Shown: in pieces, positions 16,126 to 24,861 of the stretch
Layout: each line of letters starts with the position of its first letter
Numbering within the stretch: the stretch's first letter is position 1
Assembly (NCBI RefSeq): GCF_024721995.1
Contig: NZ_JANQBC010000005.1
Location: forward strand, 186,001 to 250,000
Direction of reading: 5' to 3'
DNA from: Paenibacillus radicibacter
Lineage (GTDB): Bacteria > Bacillota > Bacilli > Paenibacillales > NBRC-103111
Length of the DNA stretch: 64,000 bases
Translations under genes and position numbers: made by a program
Notes under the pieces: generated by a model
Seen by the model: only the letters and a program-made list of their open reading frames with translations
Told to the model about the DNA's origin: nothing
Database searches by the model: none

Positions 16126-16350
16126 ATGGGTAAGAATCTTGTCGGCAACCACATTAGAAAATTGCGATTTAACCAGGATGAAATGACACAGCTGCAATTA
16201 GCTGACAAGGCAGGTGTAACAAGACAAACTATCGTTGCACTCGAGAAGGGAAACTACTCCCCCTCATTAGAACTGGCTTTTCGTATTGCACATGTGTTCG
16301 AATTACCATTAGAAGAAGTATTTTTTTATGGGGACAATCCAAAGCAGTAA
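16126..16350 (+). CDS. Small XRE-family regulator
   Basis: A 74-residue Cro/CI-type helix-turn-helix protein: NHIRKLRFNQDEMTQLQLADKAGVTRQTIVALEKGNYSPSLELAFRIAHVFELPLEEVFFY, the YozG/YgzD-type short form. It is translated right after the membrane protein and probably represses their shared promoter. AAGGGAG precedes the ATG. Confidence 0.9.
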   Translation: MGKNLVGNHIRKLRFNQDEMTQLQLADKAGVTRQTIVALEKGNYSPSLELAFRIAHVFELPLEEVFFYGDNPKQ

Positions 16351-16497
16351 GAAGTAACGGTTTTGTGGTTGCTCATTTGGATTTATACTTCGGAAAAGAA
16401 GGGCTTAGGAAGAATCTCTTTGTAATAATTACTTTTTAGTGGATATTTTTCCGAGGATTAACGATCTCTAAACTGATATTACTAGGAGGTTAAAAGA

Positions 16498-17448
16498 ATG
16501 AAAGCAGCTATGTTTAATTCCTATGGTTCCCCTGAGGTTATAGAGATCAGAGATTCGCAGCAGCCATCAATCAAGGATGACGATAGGGTGTTGATTCGGG
16601 TACGTAATGCTTCGGTCAATACATTTGACTATCTATGTCGCAAAGGATTTTTACCAACACGGTTAGAACACGGTCTTACCAAACCCAAACATCCTATTTT
16701 GGGCCTAGACGTTGCAGGTACAGTAGAGGCTGTTGGCATTAACGTAAATAAATTTAAGGTTGGGGATGAAGTATTTGGGAGTTGTTTTGGATCTCATGCT
16801 GAATATGTCTGTCCTCGTCAGAATGTACTAACTCTTAAGCCCCCAAATATATCGTTTGAAGAGGCAGCGGCTGTACCCTGTGCAGCCTTGACGGCACTGC
16901 AAGCATTGCGAGATGTAGCACAAGTAAAGCAGAGGCAAAGGGTATTAATCTATGGAGCTTCAGGCGGCGTCGGGCACTTTGCTGTTCAGCTTGCTAAATA
17001 CTATGGGGCTGAAGTAACAGCTGTTTGTAGCGATTCTAATCTCCAGTGGGTTCGAGCTCTTGGAGCGCATCACGTGATTGATTATACAAAGCAGGATTTT
17101 ACTGACAACGGGAAAAAGTATGATGTTATTCTGGATGCTGTTGGTAAGAGGACCTACTTCAGTTGTATGCATTCTCTTACCGATACCGGAGTCTATATTA
17201 CAGAACAGCCACTTCGCCCGAAGTATCATCCATTTCAATTGATGATAAGTCCAATGATGGGGCGCAAGAAAGCAAAAATACATCTTGCCAAACCGAATGA
17301 CGTGGATATGGACTTTTTAAGCAAACTGATGGAGGAGCATAAGATCAAATCGGTTATTGAGAAATGTTATCCTTTAGAACAGATTGTAGAAGCCCACAAG
17401 CATATTGAAAGCGGTCGAACAAAGGGGAAGATTGTACTTGAGATTTAA
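16498..17448 (+). CDS. NAD(P)-dependent MDR oxidoreductase (quinone reductase-like)
   Basis: A 316-residue medium-chain reductase without the catalytic zinc ligands. It has an N-terminal GroES-like domain (LIRVRNASVNTFDYLCRKG, LGLDVAGTVEAVG, GDEVFG) and a Rossmann domain with IYGASGGVGHFAVQLAKYYGAEV and the ESGRTKGKIVLEI ending. It probably reduces quinones or enones with NADPH. AGGAGG lies 8-9 bp before the ATG. It is the last rightward gene before the leftward gcv operon. Confidence 0.9.
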   Translation: MKAAMFNSYGSPEVIEIRDSQQPSIKDDDRVLIRVRNASVNTFDYLCRKGFLPTRLEHGLTKPKHPILGLDVAGTVEAVGINVNKFKVGDEVFGSCFGSHAEYVCPRQNVLTLKPPNISFEEAAAVPCAALTALQALRDVAQVKQRQRVLIYGASGGVGHFAVQLAKYYGAEVTAVCSDSNLQWVRALGAHHVIDYTKQDFTDNGKKYDVILDAVGKRTYFSCMHSLTDTGVYITEQPLRPKYHPFQLMISPMMGRKKAKIHLAKPNDVDMDFLSKLMEEHKIKSVIEKCYPLEQIVEAHKHIESGRTKGKIVLEI

Positions 17449-17462
17449 TAGTTGAAATTCAA

Positions 17463-17480
17463 CTAACGGGCAGAATAGTT
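17463..17480. repeat. Small hairpin repeat around CTAACGGGCAG (copy 2)
   Basis: AACTAACGGGCAGAATAGTT holds the same 11-bp core as the site at 15485, again inside a 5-bp stem (AACTA/TAGTT). Confidence 0.4.
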
Positions 17481-17551
17481 TTACCTACTAACGAATTTTT
17501 AAAATTCCAAAGTGTTTGCGAATTTCGCTATGAAAGGTGAAATTTTTGGAT

Positions 17552-17597
17552 AAAAAAGAACAAGCGCTATCAGTAAAGATAACGACTTGTTCTTCTT
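17552..17597 (-). terminator. Terminator of the gcvT-gcvPA-gcvPB operon
   Basis: AAGAACAAG (17557-17565) pairs with CTTGTTCTT (17586-17594), with an inner TATC/GATA helix. On the minus strand the stem is followed by TTTTTTA. Confidence 0.8.
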
Positions 17598-17645
17598 GTA
17601 TGCTTTCGATTTTATATCTTTCAGATATGATATGACCAAAAATTA

Positions 17646-19154
17646 TTAACCACAGCTGCAATTCAGAATCGGCTTGCGAGCCGCTTGTGTCTCATCCAAA
17701 CGACGTACCGCCGTATTGTAAGGCGCATTAAGCAATAGCTCCGGATTCGTCTTCGCTTCTTCAGCGATTTGGATCATTGTGTCGATGAAATCGTCCAATG
17801 TTTCCTTGCTTTCCGTCTCCGTTGGCTCGATCATGATGCACTCTTCCACGTTAAGCGGGAAGTAGATTGTTGGCGGGTGGTAGCCGAAGTCGAGCAGGCG
17901 CTTCGCGACATCAAGCGTGTGTACACCATATGGCTTCAAGCCTTTACCGGACATTACGAATTCGTGCTTACATACGCGCTCGAATGGTACTTCATAATAA
18001 GGCGCTAGGCGTCTCATCATGTAGTTGGCATTCAGTACTGCGCACTCGGATACACGGCGCAAGCCTTCAGGGCCATAAGTACGCATGTACGTGTACGCAC
18101 GAACAAGGATACCGAAGTTACCATAGAACGCTTTAACACGACCGATTGATTCAGGTCTATCGTAGTCGAAGTAGTAGGTACCATCTTCACGACGCTCTAC
18201 ACTTGGCTTAGGCAAGTAAGGGATCAGCTTCGCTTTCACACCAACAGGACCCGCACCAGGACCACCGCCACCGTGAGGTGTACTCATCGTCTTATGCAAG
18301 TTCAAGTGAACGACGTCAAAGCCCATATCGCCAGGGCGTGTAATGCCCATGATTGCATTGGAGTTCGCACCATCGTAGTACAAGAGACCGCCAGCTTCGT
18401 GTACGATGCGAGCGATATCTTCGATTTGTTCTTCGAACAAACCTAATGTATTCGGGTTAGTCAACATGAGGGCAGCTGTGTCATTACCAACAGCAGCTTG
18501 AAGCGCCTCAAGATCGACCAATCCTCGATCATTGGACTTGATCGTTACCGTTTCAAAACCCGCAACCGTTGCACTAGCAGGGTTCGTTCCGTGTGAGGAG
18601 TCAGGCACGATGACTTTCATACGCTTGTCGCCACGTGCTTCATGGTAAGCGCGAATCATCATGAGACCCGTCCATTCACCGTGTGCGCCAGCAGCAGGTT
18701 GCAACGTTACTTTATCCATACCGGTAAGGGCAGCGAGATCATTTTGCAATGTATATAACAGTTCTAATGCACCTTGGATCGAAGATTCTGGTTGGTAGGG
18801 GTGGATCTTAGCGAATCCCGCATAGCGCGCCACATCTTCATTGATCTTCGGATTGTATTTCATCGTACAGGAACCAAGTGGATAGAACCCGTTGTCGATA
18901 CCGAAATTACGGCGAGATAGCGCCGTATAGTGACGGATCACGTCTACTTCATACACCTCTGGTAGCTCAGCAGCTTTTTCACGCAACATATGAGCAGGAA
19001 TTAGTTCTTGTTTCTCGATTTGAGGCACGTCACAAGCTGGTAAGGAGTAACCTACACGACCTGGCTTGCTTAATTCAAAAATAAGCGCTTTGTCATGCTT
19101 CACCACAGGTTGCTCTGTGCTTTGTGCTGTTTGTTCTGCCGATACTTGGCTCAT
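17646..19154 (-). CDS. gcvPB: Glycine dehydrogenase (decarboxylating) subunit 2
   Basis: The 502-residue C-terminal half of glycine cleavage P protein, the PLP subunit that decarboxylates glycine and passes aminomethyl to lipoyl-GcvH. The PLP lysine is K288 in [21 protein letters not shown]. Other landmarks are [12 protein letters not shown] and [12 protein letters not shown]. It forms an alpha2-beta2 enzyme with GcvPA, whose gene overlaps by 4 bp upstream. GGAGG precedes the ATG. It is the last gene of the leftward riboswitch-controlled operon. Confidence 0.97.
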   Translation of the reverse strand: MSQVSAEQTAQSTEQPVVKHDKALIFELSKPGRVGYSLPACDVPQIEKQELIPAHMLREKAAELPEVYEVDVIRHYTALSRRNFGIDNGFYPLGSCTMKYNPKINEDVARYAGFAKIHPYQPESSIQGALELLYTLQNDLAALTGMDKVTLQPAAGAHGEWTGLMMIRAYHEARGDKRMKVIVPDSSHGTNPASATVAGFETVTIKSNDRGLVDLEALQAAVGNDTAALMLTNPNTLGLFEEQIEDIARIVHEAGGLLYYDGANSNAIMGITRPGDMGFDVVHLNLHKTMSTPHGGGGPGAGPVGVKAKLIPYLPKPSVERREDGTYYFDYDRPESIGRVKAFYGNFGILVRAYTYMRTYGPEGLRRVSECAVLNANYMMRRLAPYYEVPFERVCKHEFVMSGKGLKPYGVHTLDVAKRLLDFGYHPPTIYFPLNVEECIMIEPTETESKETLDDFIDTMIQIAEEAKTNPELLLNAPYNTAVRRLDETQAARKPILNCSCG

Positions 19155-20503
19155 AGGGATGCCTCCAATCTCTGTGCGAAACGCTCGATTTCCTCTTTGG
19201 ATCTTTGTTCGGTAACCGCAACTAACATGTGACCTGCAAGCTCAGGGTATTCGATCCCAAGGTCATAACCGCCGATGAATCCGTCTTCAAGTAACTCTTC
19301 GTTTAACTTGGAAGCTGTCACACCATCAGGCAACTTCACTACGAACTCATTGAAGAAAGGCGCTGCGAACGCAAGCGACAAGCCATCACGTTTGCTGATG
19401 AAGTCTGCTGCATAATGCGCTTTTTGTAGATTCAAGTTCGATACTTCCTGAATGCCTGCTTTCCCTAGAGTGGACAAGTAGACAGATGCACATAGCGCAA
19501 GCAACGCTTGGTTGGAGCAAATATTCGAAGTCGCTTTTTCACGACGAATGTGTTGTTCACGAGTTTGCAGGGTTAGTGCGAATCCACGCTTACCGTCACG
19601 GTCAACTGTCTGACCAACGATACGACCAGGAATACGGCGCATAAGCGGTGTCGATACAGCGAAGAATCCACAAGTTGGACCACCTAGAGCAGATGGAATA
19701 CCGAATGGTTGTGCATCACCTACAACGATGTCTGCACCTAATTTACCAGGAGCTTCAAGTAGACCTAAGGACATCGGATTCGTGCCGACTACGAACAATC
19801 CTTTTGCCTGATGAATGATCGGTTCGATTGCTCTTAAATCTTCGACACAGCCAAAGAAGTTCGGCGATTGAACGATGACAGCAGCCGTTTGATCGGAAAC
19901 AGCAGCTTGAAGTTCTGTTAAATTCGTAACCCCGTTCTCGTAGCCAACTTCAACAATTGTTAGGTTTAAACCTTTAGCCATCGTGTGAAGAATTTGTCTA
20001 GCTTCAGGGTGGATCGTGCGTGAGACAACAAGTTCAGTACGCTTTGTAGCGCCACTTGCAAGTGCACCAGCTTCAGCGAGCGCAGTCGCACCATCATACA
20101 TGCTTGCGTTGGCAACAGCCATACCTGTAATCTCGCAAATAAACGATTGGAATTCAAAAATCGCTTGCAATTCACCCTGGCTAATCTCAGGTTGGTAAGG
20201 TGTGTATGCTGTATAGAACTCGGAACGTGAGATCACGTGATTAATAACGACTGGAAGGTGGTGATCGTAGATCCCTGCACCTAAGAAGCTTGCATAACGG
20301 TCTAAGTCTGCATTCTGGCCAGCTAATACGCGCATATGGCGCAATAGTGCATGCTCATCTAAAGCTCCGGACATCTCAAGTGTACCTTGATAACGGATTG
20401 ACTGAGGAATATCTGAGAACAGTTCTTCCATGGACTCAATGCCGATGGTTTGCATCATTTCAGCTTGGTCTTGCTCGGTCATCGGTAAATAACGATGCTT
20501 CAA
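19151..20503 (-). CDS. gcvPA: Glycine dehydrogenase (decarboxylating) subunit 1
   Basis: The N-terminal half of P protein, 450 residues, starting [16 protein letters not shown] as in other Bacilli. It has [50 protein letters not shown] and [12 protein letters not shown] at 20503 is chosen because AAGGAG is 9 bp upstream; an in-frame ATG at 20512 touches that site. The stop overlaps the gcvPB start (ATGA). Confidence 0.95.
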   Translation of the reverse strand: MKHRYLPMTEQDQAEMMQTIGIESMEELFSDIPQSIRYQGTLEMSGALDEHALLRHMRVLAGQNADLDRYASFLGAGIYDHHLPVVINHVISRSEFYTAYTPYQPEISQGELQAIFEFQSFICEITGMAVANASMYDGATALAEAGALASGATKRTELVVSRTIHPEARQILHTMAKGLNLTIVEVGYENGVTNLTELQAAVSDQTAAVIVQSPNFFGCVEDLRAIEPIIHQAKGLFVVGTNPMSLGLLEAPGKLGADIVVGDAQPFGIPSALGGPTCGFFAVSTPLMRRIPGRIVGQTVDRDGKRGFALTLQTREQHIRREKATSNICSNQALLALCASVYLSTLGKAGIQEVSNLNLQKAHYAADFISKRDGLSLAFAAPFFNEFVVKLPDGVTASKLNEELLEDGFIGGYDLGIEYPELAGHMLVAVTEQRSKEEIERFAQRLEASL

Positions 20504-20549
20504 TGCTGTCATCTCCTTCGATTTAACGGTTTATATTTCATGATGAATG

Positions 20550-21653
20550 TTATTTCTTATTCTTCTTGTAAAATGGTGCTGGAACCACTTTCGCTTTCAG
20601 TTGTTTATCGCGAATTTCTACATAGATTTCTGTGTCAATTTTACTGAATTCTGTGTTAATTAGGGCCAGACCTAGATTGCGCTTCAAGGTCGGAGACTGC
20701 GTTCCTGTCGTCACTTCGCCGATCAATTGCCCATCTGCATATACAGGATAATGGGAACGTGGAATACCACGATCGATCATTTCGATGCCGACGAGTTTAC
20801 GGCGAGGACCGTTTGTCTTCTGCTCAAGCAGCGCCTCACGACCGATAAATGCTTCTTTATCTAGCTTCACGAAAAATCCAACTGTTGCTTCAAGAGGTGA
20901 AATTGTTGAGGAGAGTTCTTGGCCATAAAGTGGAAGCTTCGCTTCAAAACGCAGCGTATCACGCGCACCAAGACCTGCAGGAATAAGTCCATGCTCTTGA
21001 CCAGCTAGTAGCAAGCCATCCCAGATGACTGCCGCATCTTGAGCTGGAACATAAATTTCGAAACCATCTTCACCTGTGTAGCCTGTGCGTGAGACAAGTG
21101 CTGTAACTCCGCATACAGTTGCTTCAGGGATGAAGTGGAAAGATGTTAAACCTTGTAGTTCAGAGGATGTTACTTGTGACAAAATGGTCTCGGCGTTTGG
21201 ACCTTGAAGAGCGATTAACGCCGTCTGATCCGAAATATTTTCCAAGACAACGTCACCGAGTAAGTGTTGGTTCATCCATTCTAAGTCTTTATCAATATTG
21301 GATGCGTTAATGACGAGCATGAACTTGTCAGCCGATAAACGATAGACGAGCAAGTCATCGACAACACCACCATCAGGGTAGCACATCAAGCTGTATTGGG
21401 CTTGGTTGTCTTGTAGTTTCGATACATCGTTCGTCGTTAAATTCTGAATGAAAGCTTCAGCGAATTGACCAGTTACGATCACTTCACCCATGTGGGATAC
21501 ATCAAATAGTCCTGCTTGCTGACGAACCGCATCGTGCTCTTTTTGAATACTGGAGAAAGAAACAGGTAGATCCCATCCGCCAAAATCGATACAACGAACG
21601 GATTCATGCGCTGCATACAGGGGATAAAGGGGAGTTCTTCTTAGTTCGGACAA
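20550..21653 (-). CDS. gcvT: Aminomethyltransferase (T protein)
   Basis: A 367-residue T protein of the glycine cleavage system. It moves the methylene from aminomethyl-lipoyl-GcvH to tetrahydrofolate, releasing ammonia. Landmarks are FDVSHMGEVIVTG, YSLMCYPDGGVVDDLLVYR, RTGYTGEDGFEIY, GLGARDTLRFEAKLPLYGQEL and FIGREAL. TTG at 21653 (MSELRRTPLY, the usual start of the family) follows GAGGTG by 6 bp; GTG at 21662 lies inside that site. It is the first gene after the leftward riboswitch and terminator. Confidence 0.95.
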   Translation of the reverse strand: MSELRRTPLYPLYAAHESVRCIDFGGWDLPVSFSSIQKEHDAVRQQAGLFDVSHMGEVIVTGQFAEAFIQNLTTNDVSKLQDNQAQYSLMCYPDGGVVDDLLVYRLSADKFMLVINASNIDKDLEWMNQHLLGDVVLENISDQTALIALQGPNAETILSQVTSSELQGLTSFHFIPEATVCGVTALVSRTGYTGEDGFEIYVPAQDAAVIWDGLLLAGQEHGLIPAGLGARDTLRFEAKLPLYGQELSSTISPLEATVGFFVKLDKEAFIGREALLEQKTNGPRRKLVGIEMIDRGIPRSHYPVYADGQLIGEVTTGTQSPTLKRNLGLALINTEFSKIDTEIYVEIRDKQLKAKVVPAPFYKKNKK

Positions 21654-21703
21654 ACGAATCACCTCAACAATTGTATTGGGTACAACACGACTTCCTAAAC
21701 ACT

Positions 21704-21777
21704 AAAAAAGGACAGCGCGAAACTATATAAAGATGCACATGCCTGGCATCCTTTCAATAGTTTCACTCTGTCCTTTG
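21704..21777 (-). terminator. Riboswitch expression-platform terminator for gcvT
   Basis: On the minus strand the end of the second aptamer (AAGGACAGAGTGAAACTAT) pairs with ATAGTTTCGCGCTGTCC, followed by TTTTTTAG. The stem shares bases with aptamer 2, so glycine binding should prevent termination. Confidence 0.85.
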
Positions 21778-21960
21778 TACCTGAGAGTTACCTAAAGTTT
21801 GTGAGTAGTTAACGCTTCCTTTAGTTTCCCCTTGGGTGACCCAGCGATTTGCGTGGGTTCTCTCCAGAGACGTGTCCGATAATGGTCCTTTTGCCTGAGA
21901 GATTCACCTATGTAGGTTTACTCCTTCGGCGTTACGTTAGTTGCAAGTAATCTCTCCCAT
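21763..21960 (-). ncRNA. Tandem glycine riboswitch upstream of gcvT
   Basis: Two glycine aptamers in series on the minus strand. The first runs from GGGAGAG (about 21957) through GCCGAAGGAGTAAA to CTCTCAGGCAAAAGGAC. The second runs from CTGGAGAGA (about 21866) through CCCAAGGGG to CTCTCAGGTACAAAGGACAGAG. These are the conserved blocks of the gcvT-type riboswitch. A terminator overlapping its 3' end makes this an ON switch for glycine cleavage. Confidence 0.95.
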
Positions 21961-22014
21961 TACCTTCATCCACCTATGTAATTGTTTTAAGAAATGGATT
22001 CCCTACTACTAAAA

Positions 22015-22043
22015 TTAATAACTAAGGAGGTAGTATTTGTCAA
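22015..22043 (-). promoter_or_regulatory. Leftward promoter for the gcvT riboswitch
   Basis: On the minus strand TTGACA (22043-22038) is 17 bp from TATTAA (22020-22015). Transcription would start about 45 nt before the first aptamer. Confidence 0.55.
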
Positions 22044-22076
22044 GGATTATTTGTCGAAATATTTAAACTTTATCCC

Positions 22077-22106
22077 TTGACAACAGCTAATTTGCGGAAC
22101 TATTCT
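22077..22106 (+). promoter_or_regulatory. Rightward promoter for the glyA riboswitch
   Basis: TTGACA (22077-22082) and TATTCT (22101-22106), 18 bp apart, lie just ahead of the second riboswitch. Confidence 0.6.
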
Positions 22107-22147
22107 TACAATATATCATAAACTTAAAATATGTGCGGATGAGAATG

Positions 22148-22369
22148 TTGGGAGAGACCTTAGCTCATACATGGTATGCAGCTTAGGCACCGAAGGAGCA
22201 AGTTTCCATGCAAGCCCGCTGGGAACAAATCTCTCAGGTAAAAAGTACCGCCATTTGACGCGACTCTGGAGAGTGCGAAAGCCACCAAAGGGGTAAGTTT
22301 CTTTCAAGATAGACGCACACGGTGCGTTTTCAATTGAAAGCTCTAAACTCTCAGGTACCAAGGACAGAG
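22148..22369 (+). ncRNA. Tandem glycine riboswitch upstream of glyA
   Basis: Aptamer 1 runs from GGGAGAG (22150) through CACCGAAGGAGCAA to CTCTCAGG (22231-22238). Aptamer 2 runs from TGGAGAG (about 22267) through CACCAAAGGGG to CTCTCAGGTACCAAGGACAGAG (ending 22369). Both keep the conserved glycine-aptamer blocks. It is placed head to head with the riboswitch of gcvT. Confidence 0.95.
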
Positions 22370-22404
22370 AAAAGGCATCTAACCTTTTCTATGTCCTTTT
22401 TTTG
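22361..22404 (+). terminator. Riboswitch expression-platform terminator for glyA
   Basis: AGGACAGAGAAAAGG pairs with CCTTTTCTATGTCCT and is followed by seven T. It competes with the 3' side of aptamer 2, predicting read-through when glycine is bound. Confidence 0.85.
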
Positions 22405-22448
22405 TTATACGGGCAAGAGAGGGAATACACTTTTGGAGGTGTAGACAT

Positions 22449-23675
22449 TTGAGTCTACAAACGCATGATGAGGAAATTTTTGAAGCAATATCGAAGGAAA
22501 AGAACAGACAGTTAACAACACTTGAACTGATCGCATCCGAAAATATTGTTAGCCCTGATGTCTTAACAGCAATGGGGTCTGAGCTTACGAATAAATACGC
22601 TGAAGGGTATCCGGGGAAAAGATACTACGGAGGTTGTGAGTTCGTAGATGAAGTAGAAACAATTGCGATTGAACGCGCGAAACAACTTTTTGACGCTGGT
22701 TATGCCAATGTGCAGCCACACTCTGGTGCTCAAGCAAACATGGCGGTGATGTTCCATCTCTTAAATCCAGGCGATAAGATCATGGGAATGAACTTGTCCG
22801 AAGGTGGACATTTGACGCATGGCAGCCCTGTCAGTATGTCTGGCAAATGGTTCAATGTCGTGTCCTATGGTGTACGTGAGGATACACATCGTATTGATTA
22901 CGATCAATTGGAGGCGCTTGCAAAAAAAGAGCGTCCAGCCTTGATTATCGCAGGTGCGAGCGCGTATGCGCGTACGATTGATTTTGCCAAGTTTAGAGAG
23001 ATCGCGGATCAGATCGGTGCGAAATTGATGGTGGATATGGCACATATTGCAGGGTTAGTTGCTGCTGGTTTGCATCCATCACCAGTGCCGTATGCCGATG
23101 TCACGACAAGTACAACACATAAGACGCTTCGTGGTCCTCGTGGTGGATTGTTACTTACGAATGACGCTGACATGATCAAAGGTTTGAACAAATCGATCTT
23201 CCCAGGCATTCAAGGTGGACCACTTATGCACGTCATCGCGGGTAAAGCGGTATCGTTCAAGGAGGCGCTACAGCCATCATTCAAAACGTATGCAGAGCAG
23301 GTTGTGAAGAATGCAAGTGTTCTTGCATCCGCTCTGATTGAAGAAGGCGCGGCAATCGTTACTGGCGGTACAGACAACCACTTAATGCTTCTCGACACTC
23401 GTCCTTTCGATCTGACAGGTAAACAAGCAGAAGCGATGCTGGAGCATGTTGGTATTACCGTGAACAAGAACACAATCCCAGGCGATCCGCAAAGCCCGTT
23501 CGTGACTAGCGGTGTCCGTATCGGTACACCAGCTCTTACAACACGCGGCATGCGCGAGCCTGAGATGCGCACTCTAGCGAAGCTAATTGCGACGACTTTG
23601 AAGCATCAAGGTGATGCTGGGGTGTCGGAGCAAGTGAAGGAGCTGAGCGGAGGTTTTCCTCTGTTTAAGTACTAG
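22449..23675 (+). CDS. glyA: Serine hydroxymethyltransferase
   Basis: A 408-residue PLP enzyme interconverting glycine + methylene-THF and serine. Landmarks: [25 protein letters not shown], the PLP lysine K225 in [15 protein letters not shown], and [10 protein letters not shown] near the end. TTG at 22449 follows GGAGGTG by 7 bp. Placement behind a glycine riboswitch suggests it works in the glycine-to-serine direction, using methylene-THF made by the glycine cleavage system. If a second glyA exists elsewhere it would be the housekeeping copy. Confidence 0.96.
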   Translation: MSLQTHDEEIFEAISKEKNRQLTTLELIASENIVSPDVLTAMGSELTNKYAEGYPGKRYYGGCEFVDEVETIAIERAKQLFDAGYANVQPHSGAQANMAVMFHLLNPGDKIMGMNLSEGGHLTHGSPVSMSGKWFNVVSYGVREDTHRIDYDQLEALAKKERPALIIAGASAYARTIDFAKFREIADQIGAKLMVDMAHIAGLVAAGLHPSPVPYADVTTSTTHKTLRGPRGGLLLTNDADMIKGLNKSIFPGIQGGPLMHVIAGKAVSFKEALQPSFKTYAEQVVKNASVLASALIEEGAAIVTGGTDNHLMLLDTRPFDLTGKQAEAMLEHVGITVNKNTIPGDPQSPFVTSGVRIGTPALTTRGMREPEMRTLAKLIATTLKHQGDAGVSEQVKELSGGFPLFKY

Positions 23676-23686
23676 GGAAGTGCATA

Positions 23687-23849
23687 CGTGTATGCAAAAA
23701 GTTGTGCAACTGCGGAAAAGAGAGTATCTCCGGTCGCTGTCTCAATCGTGTCCCTTTTGATTAGGTTGGTAGGATGGGACACGATTTCAAAGGCGAACGC
23801 TACGCTCCTACAACACTCTCTTTTCCTCCGTTTCACTTTTTGCATCCAC
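23687..23849 (-). repeat. Long-hairpin repeat, copy B
   Basis: Nested arms: CGTGTATGCAAAAAGT / ACTTTTTGCATCCACG (23687-23702 / 23834-23849, one mismatch), GGAAAAGAGAGT / ACTCTCTTTTCC (23714-23725 / 23815-23826, perfect) and AATCGTGTCCC / GGGACACGATT (23744-23754 / 23776-23786, perfect). Read in reverse complement it shares TCGCCTTTGAAATCGTG and CACGATTGAGACAGCGAC with copy C. It starts about 11 bp after the glyA stop. Confidence 0.8.
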
Positions 23850-24258
23850 GCCAGCCCGTACTTAAAAAATCCACCCTCCGCCAGTGAGCCGGAGGCAGAA
23901 AAGAAAGGTAGGGAATTCCCCGGTGCGTAGGCACCTGGCGACTCCCTACGGATAAGATCAAGTTACAAGATCAAGTTTTAATTGTGTGCAGGGAATGAAT
24001 ACACACATGCGCGTGAAGTAATGAAACGCAGAATACAAGCACAGTGAATCACAAATCAAGGGTAAGCGAACCACGAAATGGATGGACGCGAGCGTCCAGC
24101 AGATCCTCACGAAAGTGAGTAAGCACTTAGCCAACACGAGCGCGAAGCTAGGCGAGTGAAGCAAACCCTGCTGCAGCGAATCGTTGGAGTGGGCTCACGG
24201 CCCCTCCCTGATTCACCCCAAAAGTGGGTGAAGTAACTCCGAGCACGGAGGGAGCGAA
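23850..24258. other. Gene-free, hairpin-dense spacer
   Basis: No convincing gene. Local stems: CCTCCG/CGGAGG (23875-23895); GTAGGGA/TCCCTAC enclosing GGTGC/GCACC (23908-23949); TGGACGC/GCGTCCA (24083-24098); CTCAC-GAAA-GTGAG with a GNRA loop (24106-24119); GGGC/GCCC (24191-24203); CTCCCT/AGGGAG enclosing TTCACCC/GGGTGAA and CTCCG/CGGAG (24204-24254). This could be a structured RNA or decayed relatives of the flanking repeats. Confidence 0.5.
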
Positions 24259-24369
24259 GGAGAAAAGTGTGCTGGAAGAACGAAGTGATCGCCTTTGAAA
24301 TCGTGAAAATACCACTTAGCCAATTCAAAATTCACGATTGAGACAGCGACTGGAAGCATACTTTTCTCC
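24259..24369 (+). repeat. Long-hairpin repeat, copy C
   Basis: Arms GGAGAAAAGTGTGC / GCATACTTTTCTCC (24259-24272 / 24356-24369, one G-T pair) enclose AATCGTGAA / TTCACGATT (24299-24307 / 24331-24339). It has opposite orientation to copies A and B. The core CTGGAAG...CGCCTTTGAAATCGTG...CACGATTGAGACAGCGACTGGAAG is shared with B, and GTGAAAATACCA...AATTCAAAATTCACGATT with A. Confidence 0.8.
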
Positions 24370-24455
24370 ACAGCGCCACACCAAGCGCTCAATGTTCATC
24401 CCGATCTATTTTCCAAAAAAACAAATCAAATTCCAAAAGTGAGGTCATTTCAATC

Positions 24456-24848
24456 ATGAGCGAAATTAAACAAAACGTATGGTACAGCAAAGATCACGAG
24501 TGGGCAGAAATCGTAGACGCAAACACAATCCGCGTAGGAATTTCCTATTTTGCACAAAGCCAATTAGGCGACATCGTGTTCGTTGAACTTCCTGAAATCG
24601 GTTTAAGTGTAAAAGACAGCGAGAGCCTAGGTACAATCGAATCCGTTAAGACAGTATCCGATGTATTCTCCCCAGTAGCTGGTACGGTGACGAAAGTGAA
24701 CTCCGATCTACTTGATCAACCCGAGCTAGTAAACAACGAGCCATACGGTCAAGGTTGGATGGTTGAACTAGAAGTTGAAGGCGGCGCAGAAGCAGCAGTA
24801 GCTGGATTACTAACAGGTGACGAGTACAAAGCCTACACAGAAGAGTAG
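24456..24848 (+). CDS. gcvH: Glycine cleavage system H protein
   Basis: A 130-residue lipoyl carrier. K65 in [20 protein letters not shown] is the lipoylation site. It shuttles the aminomethyl group from P to T and is reoxidised by the L protein. GTGAGG lies ahead of the ATG at a loose distance. lipA follows 13 bp after the stop, fitting local supply of the lipoyl group. The gap to glyA holds two long-hairpin repeats. Confidence 0.96.
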   Translation: MSEIKQNVWYSKDHEWAEIVDANTIRVGISYFAQSQLGDIVFVELPEIGLSVKDSESLGTIESVKTVSDVFSPVAGTVTKVNSDLLDQPELVNNEPYGQGWMVELEVEGGAEAAVAGLLTGDEYKAYTEE

Positions 24849-24861
24849 GAGCGTGGGCAAG

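Noticed and set aside
23688-23930. Open frame of 80 codons on the plus strand after glyA
   Set aside because: It runs straight through long-hairpin copy B and its arms, has no ribosome site and its product has no recognisable feature.
24083-24119. Group II intron domain V-like hairpins
   Set aside because: A GAAA loop is present, but the conserved AGC/CGGCU domain V pattern, a GUGYG 5' end and a maturase are all missing.
24107-24328. Minus-strand open frames in the glyA-gcvH spacer (also 23958-24164)
   Set aside because: They follow hairpin sequence, lack ribosome sites and have Arg/Ser/Leu-rich translations typical of non-coding GC-rich repeats.
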